Part shown: positions 24,716 through 33,375 of the stretch, in pieces
Layout: the number at the start of each line of letters is the position of its first letter
How positions within the stretch are numbered: the stretch's first letter is position 1
Source: Paludibacter jiangxiensis
GTDB taxonomy: Bacteria > Bacteroidota > Bacteroidia > Bacteroidales > Paludibacteraceae
Reading direction: 5' to 3'
DNA length: 63,243 nucleotides
Assembly: GCA_945897785.1 (NCBI GenBank)
Contig: CAMDGD010000007.1
Coordinates: forward strand, 1-63,243
Notes under the pieces: generated by a model
Database searches by the model: none
Seen by the model: only the letters and a program-made list of their open reading frames with translations
Told to the model about the DNA's origin: nothing
Program-made: the position numbers and the translations under genes

Positions 24716-24883
24716 TTATGCAGGATGAATTGCTTCTGAAGGACAAGCGTCAGCACAAGTACCGCAATCGGTACATACTTCAGGGTCAATAACATAGATG
24801 TCGCCTTCTGAAATAGCATCAACAGGACACTCGCTAACGCAAGAGCCACAAGCAATACAATCTTCTGTAATAATGTAAGCCAT
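24716..24883 (-). CDS. 2[4Fe-4S] ferredoxin
   Basis: A 55-residue clostridial-type ferredoxin. Cluster one uses the cysteines of CIACGSCVSEC followed by Pro (CP), and cluster two those of CTDCGTCADAC followed by Pro. Both CxxCxxCxxxCP motifs are complete, so two low-potential 4Fe-4S clusters are expected. It begins MAYIITEDC, the usual start. It carries electrons in anaerobic metabolism (for example with pyruvate:ferredoxin oxidoreductase) and could also serve as an electron source for HgcB, though that is only a suggestion. Promoter boxes lie 37-65 bases upstream; the gene converges with the thioesterase. Confidence 0.95.
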   Translation of the reverse strand: MAYIITEDCIACGSCVSECPVDAISEGDIYVIDPEVCTDCGTCADACPSEAIHPA

Positions 24884-24919
24884 TTTTCAAAAAAATTAAA
24901 TTAGTACTAATTACAAGTG

Positions 24920-24948
24920 CAAATGTATCCTATTTTGTATATATACAA
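24920..24948 (-). promoter_or_regulatory. Promoter of the ferredoxin gene
   Basis: On the - strand TTG (24948-24946) and TACATTTG (24927-24920) are separated by 18 bases, upstream of the ATG at 24883. Confidence 0.5.
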
Positions 24949-25054
24949 AAATTTTTTGTGGCAAATTTTTGTAAAAGATGTGAAAATTGAACTTTAGGAA
25001 TATCATTCAATACTAAAAAAAGTAAAAAAAAGTACGCTAAGAAAAAAATCAAAG

Positions 25055-25062
25055 TACTTTTG
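25055..25062 (+). promoter_or_regulatory. -7 box of the porT promoter
   Basis: TACTTTTG matches TAnnTTTG, 16 bases before the ATG at 25079. Confidence 0.55.
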
Positions 25063-25078
25063 TAGAAACATATAATAC

Positions 25079-25801
25079 ATGTCCATTCTTTTGAGAAAAA
25101 TATTTTTTACATTTTTTCTATCGCTTCTTATTCTTCCCCTTGTTGCACAGCGAAGGGTGGTAGAGCACCTTCAACAAGCAGATCAGAAATTGCTGCACTT
25201 TGGCTTTACGCTAGGGATGCATACACAGGAATTTGCCTTTCAGCCAAGTGAGGTTGTTGATTATGAAGGGATTGTATGGTATGGAGATGTAGTTAATCCA
25301 TTACCAGGTTTTACTGTGGGTATAGTTTCTGATTTGCGCTTTGGGGAGTATTTTAACCTTCGTTTTATACCAACATTAAACTTTGGTGATAGACAAATTG
25401 TTTTTTCAGGGTTTCAAAATGGGGTAAAAACAAGGGAATATTCTACTAATGTGCTGTCAACTTTAGTAGCTCTACCGTTTTATGTTAAATACCGTTCGGA
25501 GAGGGTGCAAAACTATCGTCCATACTTGATTGCCGGTGGTGGAATTATGGTTGATTTATCGCGAAAAAAGGACTTGCCAATTTTACTTAAGCCTATGGAT
25601 TACTACATCGAATTTGGTGTAGGTAGTGATATTTATATGCCATATTTTAAATTGTCTCCGGAGTTTAAAATGTGTATTGGTTTTGCTAATATGATTGAAA
25701 GAAATAGGCCTTTAATACAAAATGAAGCAAATTTAAAATATACCGATGCCATAAAAAGATTGGGCTCACGGTTGTTTGTGTTGACATTTAATTTTGAATA
25801 A
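25079..25801 (+). CDS. porT: PorT-family outer-membrane beta-barrel protein
   Basis: A 240-residue protein with a signal peptide (about 1-23, ending LVAQ) and an eight-stranded-type beta-barrel region rich in alternating aromatic residues. The GFTVGIVSDLRFGEYFNLRFIPTL and ALPFYVKYRSER blocks, plus YRPYLIAGGGIMVDLSRKKD, match PorT/SprT, a component of the type IX secretion system needed for export of large surface proteins and for gliding. The GldB-like lipoprotein follows after a terminator. The presence of porT implies that other T9SS genes exist elsewhere in the genome; none but GldB is seen here. Confidence 0.83.
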   Translation: MSILLRKIFFTFFLSLLILPLVAQRRVVEHLQQADQKLLHFGFTLGMHTQEFAFQPSEVVDYEGIVWYGDVVNPLPGFTVGIVSDLRFGEYFNLRFIPTLNFGDRQIVFSGFQNGVKTREYSTNVLSTLVALPFYVKYRSERVQNYRPYLIAGGGIMVDLSRKKDLPILLKPMDYYIEFGVGSDIYMPYFKLSPEFKMCIGFANMIERNRPLIQNEANLKYTDAIKRLGSRLFVLTFNFE

Positions 25802-25815
25802 TAATTTCAATAATA

Positions 25816-25847
25816 TCAAGGCGCGCATTTCGCGTCTTTGTTTTTTA
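25816..25847 (+). terminator. Terminator after porT
   Basis: AAGGCGCG (25818-25825) pairs with CGCGTCTT (25831-25838, one G-T wobble), followed by TGTTTTTTAA. Confidence 0.7.
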
Positions 25848-25860
25848 ATCCAGTTAGATT

Positions 25861-26865
25861 ATGAAGAGTAAAAATTTATTGCTTAGTTTGATACTTCTTT
25901 TGTTGGTAGGCTCTTGTTCTAAAAATAGGTTTAAAATTGATACCAATGAGGTGCCCTTAAAGCTTGAAATTGAACGTTTTGATCGTGATTTAATGGCTTT
26001 AGATACGGCAATTATTGACCAAGGTGTTCGCAAGCTTCATGATAAATACGGTGAGTTCTTTCAACGGTTCTCAGGTAGTGTTATTATGTTAGGTCAGCCG
26101 GAATCAGACGATTTTTTACTGCATCTCACCGGTTTTTTAGCGGATAGTATGGTGCAGGAAATTTATAAAGAATCGCAATTGGTTTTTGATGATGTTAGTG
26201 GTATTGAGACAGAAATAACAGATGCCTTTAAATACATCAAGCATTATTTTCCGAAGAAAAAAATTCCTAGGGTAGCTATGCATATTTCCGGCTTTAACCA
26301 ATCTATAGTTGTAACCAATGAACTTATTTCTGTTAGTGTTGATAATTATTTGGGCGCCGATTATGCTCCGTATAAATCGATAGCATATAGTTATCAGTTG
26401 CAACACATGACACCGAATAAAGTGGCTCCAGATGTACTGTTGGGGTATTTGATGACTGAGTTCCCGTATGAAAACAATACCCAGCTATTGGCTGGTATCT
26501 TGTCGAGAGCCAAAGTGCTGTACTTGCAAAGTGTTTGTATGCCTCAACGAAATGAAGCCGATTTAATGGGGTACACCCCCGAGCAACTAAACTGGTGTGT
26601 TGAGAATGAGAAAAACATGTGGACCGTTTTGGTTGAAAACAAGCATTTGTACAGTACTTCGCAGTTAGTTGCGTCGAAATACTTAAATACAGCCCCGTTT
26701 ACTTCATTTTTTACCGAGAACTCTCCCGGACAAGCCAGTATTTGGTTAGGCTTGCAGATTGTTAAAAGCTATATGCAAAGCAATCGTGCTGTTACTTTGC
26801 CCGAATTGATGGAACAACAGGATTATCAACTTATTTTAGAAGAATCAAATTATAAACCTTCCTAA
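25861..26865 (+). CDS. gldB: GldB-like gliding motility lipoprotein
   Basis: A 334-residue lipoprotein: hydrophobic leader and lipobox VGSC with Cys19. The mature part matches the GldB family (related to DUF2268 metallopeptidase-like proteins): LEIERFDRDLMALD near the start, KHYFPKKKIPRVAMHISGFN in the middle and SVDNYLGADYAPYK. GldB is needed for gliding in Flavobacterium but also occurs in non-gliding Bacteroidota, where its job is unclear. It stands next to porT, which supports a link with type IX secretion or envelope assembly. The MBL-fold gene follows after 27 bases. Confidence 0.82.
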   Translation: MKSKNLLLSLILLLLVGSCSKNRFKIDTNEVPLKLEIERFDRDLMALDTAIIDQGVRKLHDKYGEFFQRFSGSVIMLGQPESDDFLLHLTGFLADSMVQEIYKESQLVFDDVSGIETEITDAFKYIKHYFPKKKIPRVAMHISGFNQSIVVTNELISVSVDNYLGADYAPYKSIAYSYQLQHMTPNKVAPDVLLGYLMTEFPYENNTQLLAGILSRAKVLYLQSVCMPQRNEADLMGYTPEQLNWCVENEKNMWTVLVENKHLYSTSQLVASKYLNTAPFTSFFTENSPGQASIWLGLQIVKSYMQSNRAVTLPELMEQQDYQLILEESNYKPS

Positions 26866-26892
26866 AAGGGGTTTTAATTATATGTTGCGTGG

Positions 26893-27702
26893 ATGGATAG
26901 ATTGCGTTTTGTGAGTTTGGCTAGTGGGAGTAGTGGTAACTGTTATTATTTGGGTACTGCAGGGTACGGTATTTTAATTGATGCCGGTATTGGGTCGCGT
27001 ACTATAAAAAAGAGGCTCAAAGTATTGGGTGTTCCTTTTGAACATATTCAAGCGGTATTTGTAACACATGATCATGTCGATCATATTAAAGCGGTAGGTA
27101 CTTTAGGTGAGAAATTTTTATTGCCTATCTATGCCACGGAACTTACTCATAAGGGGATAGACCGCTCTTATGGAGTAACTCAGCAGTTGTCATCCAGTAA
27201 AAAATATATTGAAAAAGGGCAGTCAATACAAATTATTGATTTTCGGGTAGAGGCTTTTGCTGTTTCACATGATGCTACAGATAATGTAGGTTTTACTATT
27301 CATTATAAAGGAAAACGATTTACCATTGCTACCGATTTAGGGCATATTTGTGCTAGTGCTTCGGAACATATTCGTTTGGCAAATTATTTAGTTGTAGAAG
27401 CAAATTATGATTTTACTATGCTACGCAATGGGTATTATCCTGAACGGTTAAAACAACGAATTTGTGGTGAAAGAGGTCATTTAGATAATGATGAAACAGC
27501 TGCATTTTTGGCAAAAAATTACCATGCGGGTTTAAGTCATGTTTTTCTTTGTCATCTTAGTAAAGAGAATAATTCGCCCGAAATTGCACTGCAAACTATC
27601 TCGGGAAGTCTAGTGAAAAGTGGCGTAAAAGTAGGAGAAGAAGTACATGTTCAAGTGCTTAGTAGAAGTTCGATGACCGAATTAGTGGTTTTCGAAAATT
27701 AA
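26893..27702 (+). CDS. MBL-fold metallohydrolase, YycJ/WalJ type
   Basis: A 269-residue metallo-beta-lactamase-fold protein. The metal motif is HDHVDH at residues 59-64 after FVT, and the N-terminus RFVSLASGSSGNCYYLG is the hallmark of the YycJ/WalJ group, proposed to be a 5'-3' exonuclease linked to DNA repair and cell-wall regulation. Further ligands lie in VSHDATDNVG, TDLGH and GHLDN. It starts 27 bases after gldB and ends 10 bases before the MFS gene. The biochemical role is family-based inference. Confidence 0.88.
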   Translation: MDRLRFVSLASGSSGNCYYLGTAGYGILIDAGIGSRTIKKRLKVLGVPFEHIQAVFVTHDHVDHIKAVGTLGEKFLLPIYATELTHKGIDRSYGVTQQLSSSKKYIEKGQSIQIIDFRVEAFAVSHDATDNVGFTIHYKGKRFTIATDLGHICASASEHIRLANYLVVEANYDFTMLRNGYYPERLKQRICGERGHLDNDETAAFLAKNYHAGLSHVFLCHLSKENNSPEIALQTISGSLVKSGVKVGEEVHVQVLSRSSMTELVVFEN

Positions 27703-27712
27703 AATATAACTA

Positions 27713-29128
27713 ATGACTCAACCTAGTTCCGGAAAAGTAAATGCTTCTCTTTTGTTAAGCATAACCATGCTTTCTAGCTTTTTTAATCCCATGCTTGGGG
27801 CTGCTGTTAATATTGCTTTGCCATATATTGGCAATGAATTTTCGGTTGGCGCAGTACAATTGAGTTGGATAACCATGGGTTTTTTATTGTCGTCGGCTGT
27901 GTTTTTAGTTCCTTTTGGTAAGGTAGGCGATATGTGGGGACGGAAAAAGATGTTTCTTTTAGGGAATGTCTTTTTGGGTTTTGCCTCGCTCATGTGTGCG
28001 CTGTCTGTTTCAGCCGATTTCTTAGTAACAGCTCGTTTTTTGCAGGGTATCGGTAGTGCCATGATGGTTGCTGCAAGTATGGCTATGGTTATATCGGCTT
28101 TTCCGGTAGAGCAACGAGGAAAAGTTATAGGATTGAATGTTGCCGCAGTGTATGTTGGTCTTTCAGCTTCGCCAATTTTAGGAGGCGTTTTAACACAACA
28201 TTTGGGTTGGCGTAGTTTGTTTTTTATTAGCGCAGTAGTTTCTTTTGTGGTAGTATTATTAGTGATATGGAAAATTCGTGCCGAGTGGGTAGAGGCAAAA
28301 GAAGATAAGTTTGATTGGAAAGGTACCTTAATTTATATACCTTCAATGACTTCCTTAATGTACGGTTTTTCTAATTTGCCTACTACGGCTGCTTTTCTTT
28401 TTGTTATCTTTGGTATTTCAGGCTTACTATTGTTTGTTTTTGTTGAACTAATAGTTCCTTTTCCGGTTTTAAATATGCAATTGTTTTTTAAAAACAAGGT
28501 TTTTGCCGCATCCAACTTTTCTGCTTTTATTAATTATGCTGCCACTTTTGCGGTGAGTTTTATTTTGAGCCTCTATTTACAATATGCTAAGGGACTAACA
28601 CCTAGTGAAGCTGGCTTGATTTTGATAACACAACCTTTATTAATGGCATCGGTTGCCGTAATTGCCGGTCGGTTATCTGACAAAAATAACCCTCAGGTTT
28701 TAGCCTCTTTAGGTATGTCTATTAGTGTTGTAGGTTTGTTGATGTTGGCATTTATTGCTGTTGATAGTTCGCAAGCATATATAGTTTCAGCACTGGCTAT
28801 GTTGGGCATTGGTTTCGGAATTTTTTCCTCTCCAAATACTACTATGATTATGAGCTCAGTGGAGCGGCGGTATTTAGGTGTTGCTTCGGCAACGGTAAGT
28901 ACGATGAGGAGTACAGGTATGATGTTTAGTATGGCAATAGCTACGCTTTCTGTTTTTTTGTTTGTAGGGAACGAAATTATTACCGAGAAGAATTTGCCTT
29001 CCTTTATAAAAAGCGCACAAACTGTTTTCTTTATTTTTTCCGTGCTTTGCGTGTTTGGCGTTTTTCTATCTTTAATGCGTGGAAAGAGAAAAAAGGAAAA
29101 TATAGTAATTAACAATAGTAATTTGTAA
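27713..29128 (+). CDS. MFS drug/metabolite efflux transporter (14-helix DHA2 type)
   Basis: A 471-residue polytopic protein with about 14 membrane helices. The loop motif GKVGDMWGRKKMFL after helix 2 and the antiporter motif near LNVAAVYVGLSASPILGGVL (helix 5) mark the DHA2 subgroup (EmrB/QacA-like). It probably exports toxic compounds in exchange for protons. It begins 10 bases after the MBL gene, so both may share a transcript. Substrate is unknown. It ends with a polar Lys/Asn tail. Confidence 0.87.
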   Translation: MTQPSSGKVNASLLLSITMLSSFFNPMLGAAVNIALPYIGNEFSVGAVQLSWITMGFLLSSAVFLVPFGKVGDMWGRKKMFLLGNVFLGFASLMCALSVSADFLVTARFLQGIGSAMMVAASMAMVISAFPVEQRGKVIGLNVAAVYVGLSASPILGGVLTQHLGWRSLFFISAVVSFVVVLLVIWKIRAEWVEAKEDKFDWKGTLIYIPSMTSLMYGFSNLPTTAAFLFVIFGISGLLLFVFVELIVPFPVLNMQLFFKNKVFAASNFSAFINYAATFAVSFILSLYLQYAKGLTPSEAGLILITQPLLMASVAVIAGRLSDKNNPQVLASLGMSISVVGLLMLAFIAVDSSQAYIVSALAMLGIGFGIFSSPNTTMIMSSVERRYLGVASATVSTMRSTGMMFSMAIATLSVFLFVGNEIITEKNLPSFIKSAQTVFFIFSVLCVFGVFLSLMRGKRKKENIVINNSNL

Positions 29129-29226
29129 TAGTGTGATAATATTTTGTTAAGAAAAACTAAATCAATATATTGTATAATTAATAAATCATGTTACCTTTGT
29201 CAAATATAATTTTTTTTGATGATAAA

Positions 29227-30108
29227 ATGAAGAAATTAGTATTATGTGTCCTTTTATGTTTAAGTGTGTTGACCTTGTTTTCACAGCGAAGTAGAGGGTT
29301 GCGGAAATTTAAAACATACAGCGGAAAAGATTATTTGATTTTTGGTATAGGACCAAATTACATGTTTGGTGATGCTGGTGGTACTGCCTCTGACCTTCGG
29401 TTATGGGTGAACGACTGGGATTTAAAGTATACCAGACCATCGGTTACCTGGGGATATAAACATGAATACAACGATATTGTTGCCAATAAACTAGTGTTTA
29501 TGTATTCCTTGTTTAGTGGTAACGATGATGAGTCGCGAAATGAAAGGCGTTTTTTGTATTATGCCAACGCCATTGAAGCTTCTTTACAATTTGATATTTA
29601 TTTTTTTAAGGGTAGGTATAACCGACAAGATTTTGATTTGTATCTTTTCTTTGGGATAGGAGGTATGGCTTATAATACCAATTGGAAATGGGTTGAAAAT
29701 TCTACCGGAAATTTATATTATTATGACCCTTACAGTCCAACTGTTCCTTTACCAGGTCGCTTGTATTTTTCAAAACCTGATGTTGTTCCTGAAAATAGCC
29801 GAGAATTATGGAATCCAGAGACCGAATATTTTGAGTATTCCGGAAAATCGTTGATAATCCCTTTTGGTATAGGGGCTCGATTTCCTATTAATAGACTTTG
29901 GTCATTTGGAGGAGAATTCGGATGGCGCTATTTGGTTGGTTCTGATGCTGACTTTTTGGATGGTTTTTATACCTATTGGTCGAGAATGAATGATTCGTAT
30001 TTCAACATAAATTTTAATGTTTCTTATAAAATAGCCGGTGGAGACGGTTGTTATTCGCAATACTCTCGTAAACAAATTAACTGGAGAAGGAAGCTTTATT
30101 TAAGATAA
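29227..30108 (+). CDS. Outer-membrane beta-barrel protein (DUF6089/PorG-like?)
   Basis: From the ATG at 29227 the product is 293 residues with a signal peptide (MKKLVLCVLL...TLFSQ). The rest alternates hydrophobic and aromatic residues as in an outer-membrane barrel, starting with YLIFGIGPNYMFGDAGGT and ending SYFNINFNVSYKIAGG. The FGDAGG segment resembles DUF6089 proteins, which include the T9SS component PorG, but the similarity is slight and I would not assign PorG. An ATG at 29188 would add 13 residues before the signal peptide. Function unknown. Confidence 0.7.
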   Translation: MKKLVLCVLLCLSVLTLFSQRSRGLRKFKTYSGKDYLIFGIGPNYMFGDAGGTASDLRLWVNDWDLKYTRPSVTWGYKHEYNDIVANKLVFMYSLFSGNDDESRNERRFLYYANAIEASLQFDIYFFKGRYNRQDFDLYLFFGIGGMAYNTNWKWVENSTGNLYYYDPYSPTVPLPGRLYFSKPDVVPENSRELWNPETEYFEYSGKSLIIPFGIGARFPINRLWSFGGEFGWRYLVGSDADFLDGFYTYWSRMNDSYFNINFNVSYKIAGGDGCYSQYSRKQINWRRKLYLR

Positions 30109-30141
30109 TAATAACATGGTTGATTTTGTACTATAAAAAAA

Positions 30142-30262
30142 GGGGCTGTCCAAAAAGTATCGGACAGCCTCTTTTTTGTTGTTTTTATTCGAGGTAAACC
30201 TCTGTTCATTTTCAAATATTCAATTTTCATTGAGAAATTGCTGCCTTTTTTTGGACAGCCCC
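30142..30262. mobile_element. Possible MITE / IS remnant with GGGGCTGTCC ends
   Basis: GGGGCTGTCCAAAAA at 30142-30156 is repeated inverted as TTTTTGGACAGCCCC at 30248-30262, enclosing 121 bases without a gene. Just inside the left end, GGACAGCC makes an additional terminator-like hairpin (30147-30170). The AT-rich flanks (near TACTATAAAAAA and TTTTTTATACTATA) are also partly inverted copies. The ends resemble those of some Bacteroidota insertion sequences as I recall them. It lies between convergent genes and may simply act as a bidirectional terminator. Confidence 0.5.
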
Positions 30263-30280
30263 ATTTTTTATACTATAGTA

Positions 30281-31450
30281 TTAGTTGTATTTAAACCTCC
30301 CTAGAGGACTAATAATAATTAATTCCTTGCTTGTTGCACTTTCGCATCTTCCAATTATTTGAGCATCAATGTTAAATGATTTTGATATCGCAATAACTTG
30401 TTCTGCATATTCTTTCGGAAGATAAATTTCCATGCGGTGCCCCATGTTGAAGACCTTATACATTTCTTTCCAGTCTGTATTGGATTCTTGTTGAATAATT
30501 TCAAAAAGAGGGGGAACCGGAAAAAGATTGTCTTTAATTATTTTTAGTTCTTCAACAAAATGTAGAATTTTTGTTTGTGCTCCGCCCGAGCAGTGAACCA
30601 TGCCATGAATATGAGGGCGAAGTACATTTAGTATTCGTTTAATAACTGGAGCATAAGTGCGCGTTGGAGAGAGAACTAATTTTCCGGCATCAATTCCTAG
30701 TGCTTCGATAGTATCGGTTAAATTATACCTGCCAGCGTACACTAAATCTGCAGGTACAGTATTGTCGTAGCTTTCCGGGTATTTTTTGGCAAGATAGTTA
30801 GCAAAAACATCGTGTCTGGCTGAGGTTAAGCCATTGCTACCCATGCCTCCGTTATACGATTGCTCATAAGTGGCTTGTCCGCTCGATGATAAACCAACAA
30901 TTACATCGCCGGCCTTGATGTTGCCGTTGTCAATAATATCCTCCCGTTTTAATCTACAAGTAACGGTGCTATCAACAATTATTGTTCTAACTAAATCACC
31001 TACATCGGCTGTTTCTCCGCCGGTAGCATAAATAGTTATCCCCATCGACTTTAATTCTTCAATTAATTCGTTGGTGCCGTTGATAATTGCACCCAACACC
31101 TCGCCCGGAATTAAGTTTTTGTTTCGACCTATGGTCGATGATAATAAAATATTTTCTGTTGCACCAATACAAAGTAAATCGTCAATATTCATAATTAGGG
31201 CATCTTGTGCAATGCCTTTCCATACAGATAAATCACCTGTTTCTTTCCAATATAAGTAGGCCAAACTCGATTTCGTTCCTGCGCCATCAGCATGCATTAC
31301 ATTACAAAAGGTTTTATCTCCTCCCAGGTAATCGGGTATTATTTTGCAAAAAGCTTTAGGAAAAAGACCTTTGTCAATTGTTTTTATCGCGTTATGCACA
31401 TCTTCTTTTCCGGCCGAAACGCCTCGTTGATTGTATCGTTGGTCACTCAT
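30281..31450 (-). CDS. purM: Phosphoribosylformylglycinamidine cyclo-ligase (AIR synthase)
   Basis: A 389-residue PurM of the longer Bacteroidota type. It makes aminoimidazole ribonucleotide from FGAM with ATP in purine synthesis. Key blocks are RGVSAGKEDVHNAIK, MHADGAGTKSSLAYLYWKET, IAQDALIMNIDDLLCIGA, ATGGETADVGDLVRTIIVD and the Gly-rich LSSSGQATYEQSYNGGMGSN. The gene is alone on the - strand with a -7 box 20 bases upstream and ends at the possible MITE. Confidence 0.93.
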   Translation of the reverse strand: MSDQRYNQRGVSAGKEDVHNAIKTIDKGLFPKAFCKIIPDYLGGDKTFCNVMHADGAGTKSSLAYLYWKETGDLSVWKGIAQDALIMNIDDLLCIGATENILLSSTIGRNKNLIPGEVLGAIINGTNELIEELKSMGITIYATGGETADVGDLVRTIIVDSTVTCRLKREDIIDNGNIKAGDVIVGLSSSGQATYEQSYNGGMGSNGLTSARHDVFANYLAKKYPESYDNTVPADLVYAGRYNLTDTIEALGIDAGKLVLSPTRTYAPVIKRILNVLRPHIHGMVHCSGGAQTKILHFVEELKIIKDNLFPVPPLFEIIQQESNTDWKEMYKVFNMGHRMEIYLPKEYAEQVIAISKSFNIDAQIIGRCESATSKELIIISPLGRFKYN

Positions 31451-31469
31451 AAGTTTTGAATAATATATG

Positions 31470-31477
31470 CAAAAGTA
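31470..31477 (-). promoter_or_regulatory. -7 box of the purM promoter
   Basis: TACTTTTG on the - strand, about 20 bases before the ATG. Confidence 0.5.
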
Positions 31478-31614
31478 AGGTATTTTGTTAACTTTTTAAT
31501 GCTTAGTACTTGACAAAAATTTATCAATATTAAAATAAAGAATTGTCAGAACTAAACCTTGATTTAGATTATCTATTAGCCGATTTTTTTGGTTTTAATA
31601 GTTTGTGCAAATAG

Positions 31615-32030
31615 CTCGTTCTTTAATTGAAAATTTAAAGGAAACCCCAGTCTTTTGTTTTTACTCTTTGTTCTTTTGTCTAGGTTCTTGGCTCTAAATT
31701 AACCACAGATTGCACAGATTAACACAGATTTGAGTTAAAATTCAAAAAATTCAGGTCCACGGATTGCACGGATTAACACGGATTGAAACACAACCCCCGT
31801 CTTTATTCTTGGCTCTAACGAAACGATTTTAGTGAGGGCGTCACTCAAAGTGACACTCTCACTCTGTTTATAGAGCTATCCCCATAGTCGAGAAACCCCC
31901 GTCTTTTGTCTAGATTCTTGATTCTTTAGAGATAGTGGGGGCGCGACTTAAAGTCGCACTCCCACTCCTAACACTAACTAATTAAAACACAAACCCCGTC
32001 TTTATTCTTTACTCTTTGTTTTTTTGTCTA
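31615..32030 (-). repeat. Dispersed repeat copy C (inverted partner of copy D)
   Basis: About 416 bases, read on the - strand, match copy D at 62038-62440 closely along the whole length (roughly nine in ten bases by eye). The order is AGACAAAxxAA words, hairpin 1, hairpin 2, GTTAGAGCCAAGAATAAAG, AATCCGTGTTAATCCGTG, AATCTGTGGTTAATTTAGAG and AGACAAAAGAACAAAGAGTA. It fills most of the gap between purM and recF, with 31478-31614 and 32031-32079 otherwise empty. No frame looks coding. Confidence 0.85.
31832..31862 (-). repeat. REP-like imperfect hairpin in copy C
   Basis: A 13-bp stem (GTGAGAGTGTCAC / GTGACGCCCTCAC on the - strand) with a 5-base loop, one A-C mismatch and one G-T wobble. A second hairpin of the same design is at 31935-31965 (GTGGGAGTGCGAC / GTCGCGCCCCCAC). 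Confidence 0.8.
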
Positions 32031-32079
32031 AAAATTAAAGTGAATAGACCGTAAATAATGCCATCGAACGCTTTCTGAA

Positions 32080-33174
32080 TTAGTCCTGTGGTTTTACAAC
32101 TCCATTTTCAACGGTAAAAATCAGCGAATCTTGCTGAATAGATTTTACTATCTGGTCTAAATGCTCGCGGTTGGTGTCGGTAATAAAAATTTGCCCAAAT
32201 CGTTCTTCAGAAACCAATTTTACAATTGCAGTCACTCTGTCGCTGTCAAGTTTATCAAAAATATCATCCATTAATAAAATAGGATTAAACTGAACAATGC
32301 TTTTAAGGAAATTAAATTTGGCTAATTTCAATGCAATTAAGTATGTCTTGTTTTGTCCTTGCGAGCCTATTCGTTTAATGGGATACTCCCCCAAAAACAT
32401 TTCCAATTCATCTTTGTGTATGCCGTGTGTAGTATACCCGAGTATGGAGTCTCTGTCGCGGCTGTTGGATAGGCTTGTCTTGAAATTAATGCTATCGAGT
32501 TGTGAGCTGTATGCTAAACTTACGGTCTCTTTTCCTGCTGATATGGTTTGATAAAAGTGATTAAATATGGGCGAAAAATCGGCAATAAATGTTTTTCGCA
32601 TGGTAAATAGTTGCTTGCCGTACTCAACCATTTGCTCTTCTAATATATCGAAAAGTGAAGCATCTTGACTTCCCATTTTAAGTAAGGAGTTACGTTGTTG
32701 TAAGCAGTTGTTGTATTTTATTAGCCATTGCAAGTATTGGTTGTCGTATTGGGATATAATCGTGTCGATAAATCTTCGTCGTTCATCGCTTCCTTCTGAG
32801 ATTAAGGCAGAATCGTTGGGCGAAATAAGTACTAAAGGCAATAATCCGATGTGCTCTGACAAGCGATCGTATTCTTTTTTATTCCGTTTAAATTGTTTTT
32901 TGTGTTTTCGTTTTAATCCACAGTAAATATGCTCTTCGCGTTCATTTACAGCATAATTTCCCTGAATGACAAAAAAATCGGCTTCGTGAGCAATATTTTG
33001 TTTGTCGATGTTGTTGTTGTGACTTTTACAATACGAAAGGTAATAAATAGCATCTAAAATAGTGGTTTTTCCCGCTCCATTTAACCCAATAAAACAATTT
33101 ATTTTTGGAGAGAACTGTATTTCTGCTTGCGAAATATTTTTATAATTAACTAAAGATAGTTGCTTTAAATACAT
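32080..33174 (-). CDS. recF: DNA replication and repair protein RecF
   Basis: From the ATG at 33174 the product is 364 residues (MYLKQLSLVNYKN), the standard RecF start; the upstream ATG at 33249 adds 25 unrelated residues. RecF is an ABC-type ATPase that with RecO and RecR loads RecA at gaps. The Walker A motif GLNGAGKTT is at residues 30-38, the signature-like segment SQGQNKTYLIALKLA near 298, and the Walker B LLMDDIFDKLD near 324. It is divergent from the TPR gene at 33376, and ribH follows that gene, an order I recall from other Bacteroidales. Confidence 0.93.
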   Translation of the reverse strand: MYLKQLSLVNYKNISQAEIQFSPKINCFIGLNGAGKTTILDAIYYLSYCKSHNNNIDKQNIAHEADFFVIQGNYAVNEREEHIYCGLKRKHKKQFKRNKKEYDRLSEHIGLLPLVLISPNDSALISEGSDERRRFIDTIISQYDNQYLQWLIKYNNCLQQRNSLLKMGSQDASLFDILEEQMVEYGKQLFTMRKTFIADFSPIFNHFYQTISAGKETVSLAYSSQLDSINFKTSLSNSRDRDSILGYTTHGIHKDELEMFLGEYPIKRIGSQGQNKTYLIALKLAKFNFLKSIVQFNPILLMDDIFDKLDSDRVTAIVKLVSEERFGQIFITDTNREHLDQIVKSIQQDSLIFTVENGVVKPQD

Positions 33175-33187
33175 GGTTATTTTTTTG

Positions 33188-33195
33188 CAAAGGTA
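33188..33195 (-). promoter_or_regulatory. -7 box of the recF promoter
   Basis: TACCTTTG on the - strand, 13 bases before the ATG at 33174, which also supports that start. Confidence 0.5.
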
Positions 33196-33330
33196 TAAAA
33201 AACTTGCAATTTTTCGTGTAATTATTGGTGTAACACCTCTTGTAATCACCGTGTCTTTTATTCTTTTTTTTCAAAGTTTGTAACCTAATAAAAAATTGTT
33301 CGAATATTTCTTTTATAAAGTAGAATAAAC

Positions 33331-33338
33331 TATTTTTG
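33331..33338 (+). promoter_or_regulatory. -7 box of the TPR-ribH promoter
   Basis: TATTTTTG, 37 bases before the ATG at 33376. Confidence 0.45.
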
Positions 33339-33375
33339 CCTTTCATTAGCAAACCGAATTTAAACTAGTAATTGT

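Noticed and set aside
24655-24855. 66-codon hydrophobic frame on the - strand
   Set aside because: It is a shifted reading of the real ferredoxin gene at 24716-24883, whose Cys codons become Leu/Val codons in this frame.
29227-30108. Calling this barrel protein PorG
   Set aside because: Only a short FGDAGG-like segment supports it; without a profile search the name would be over-assigned.
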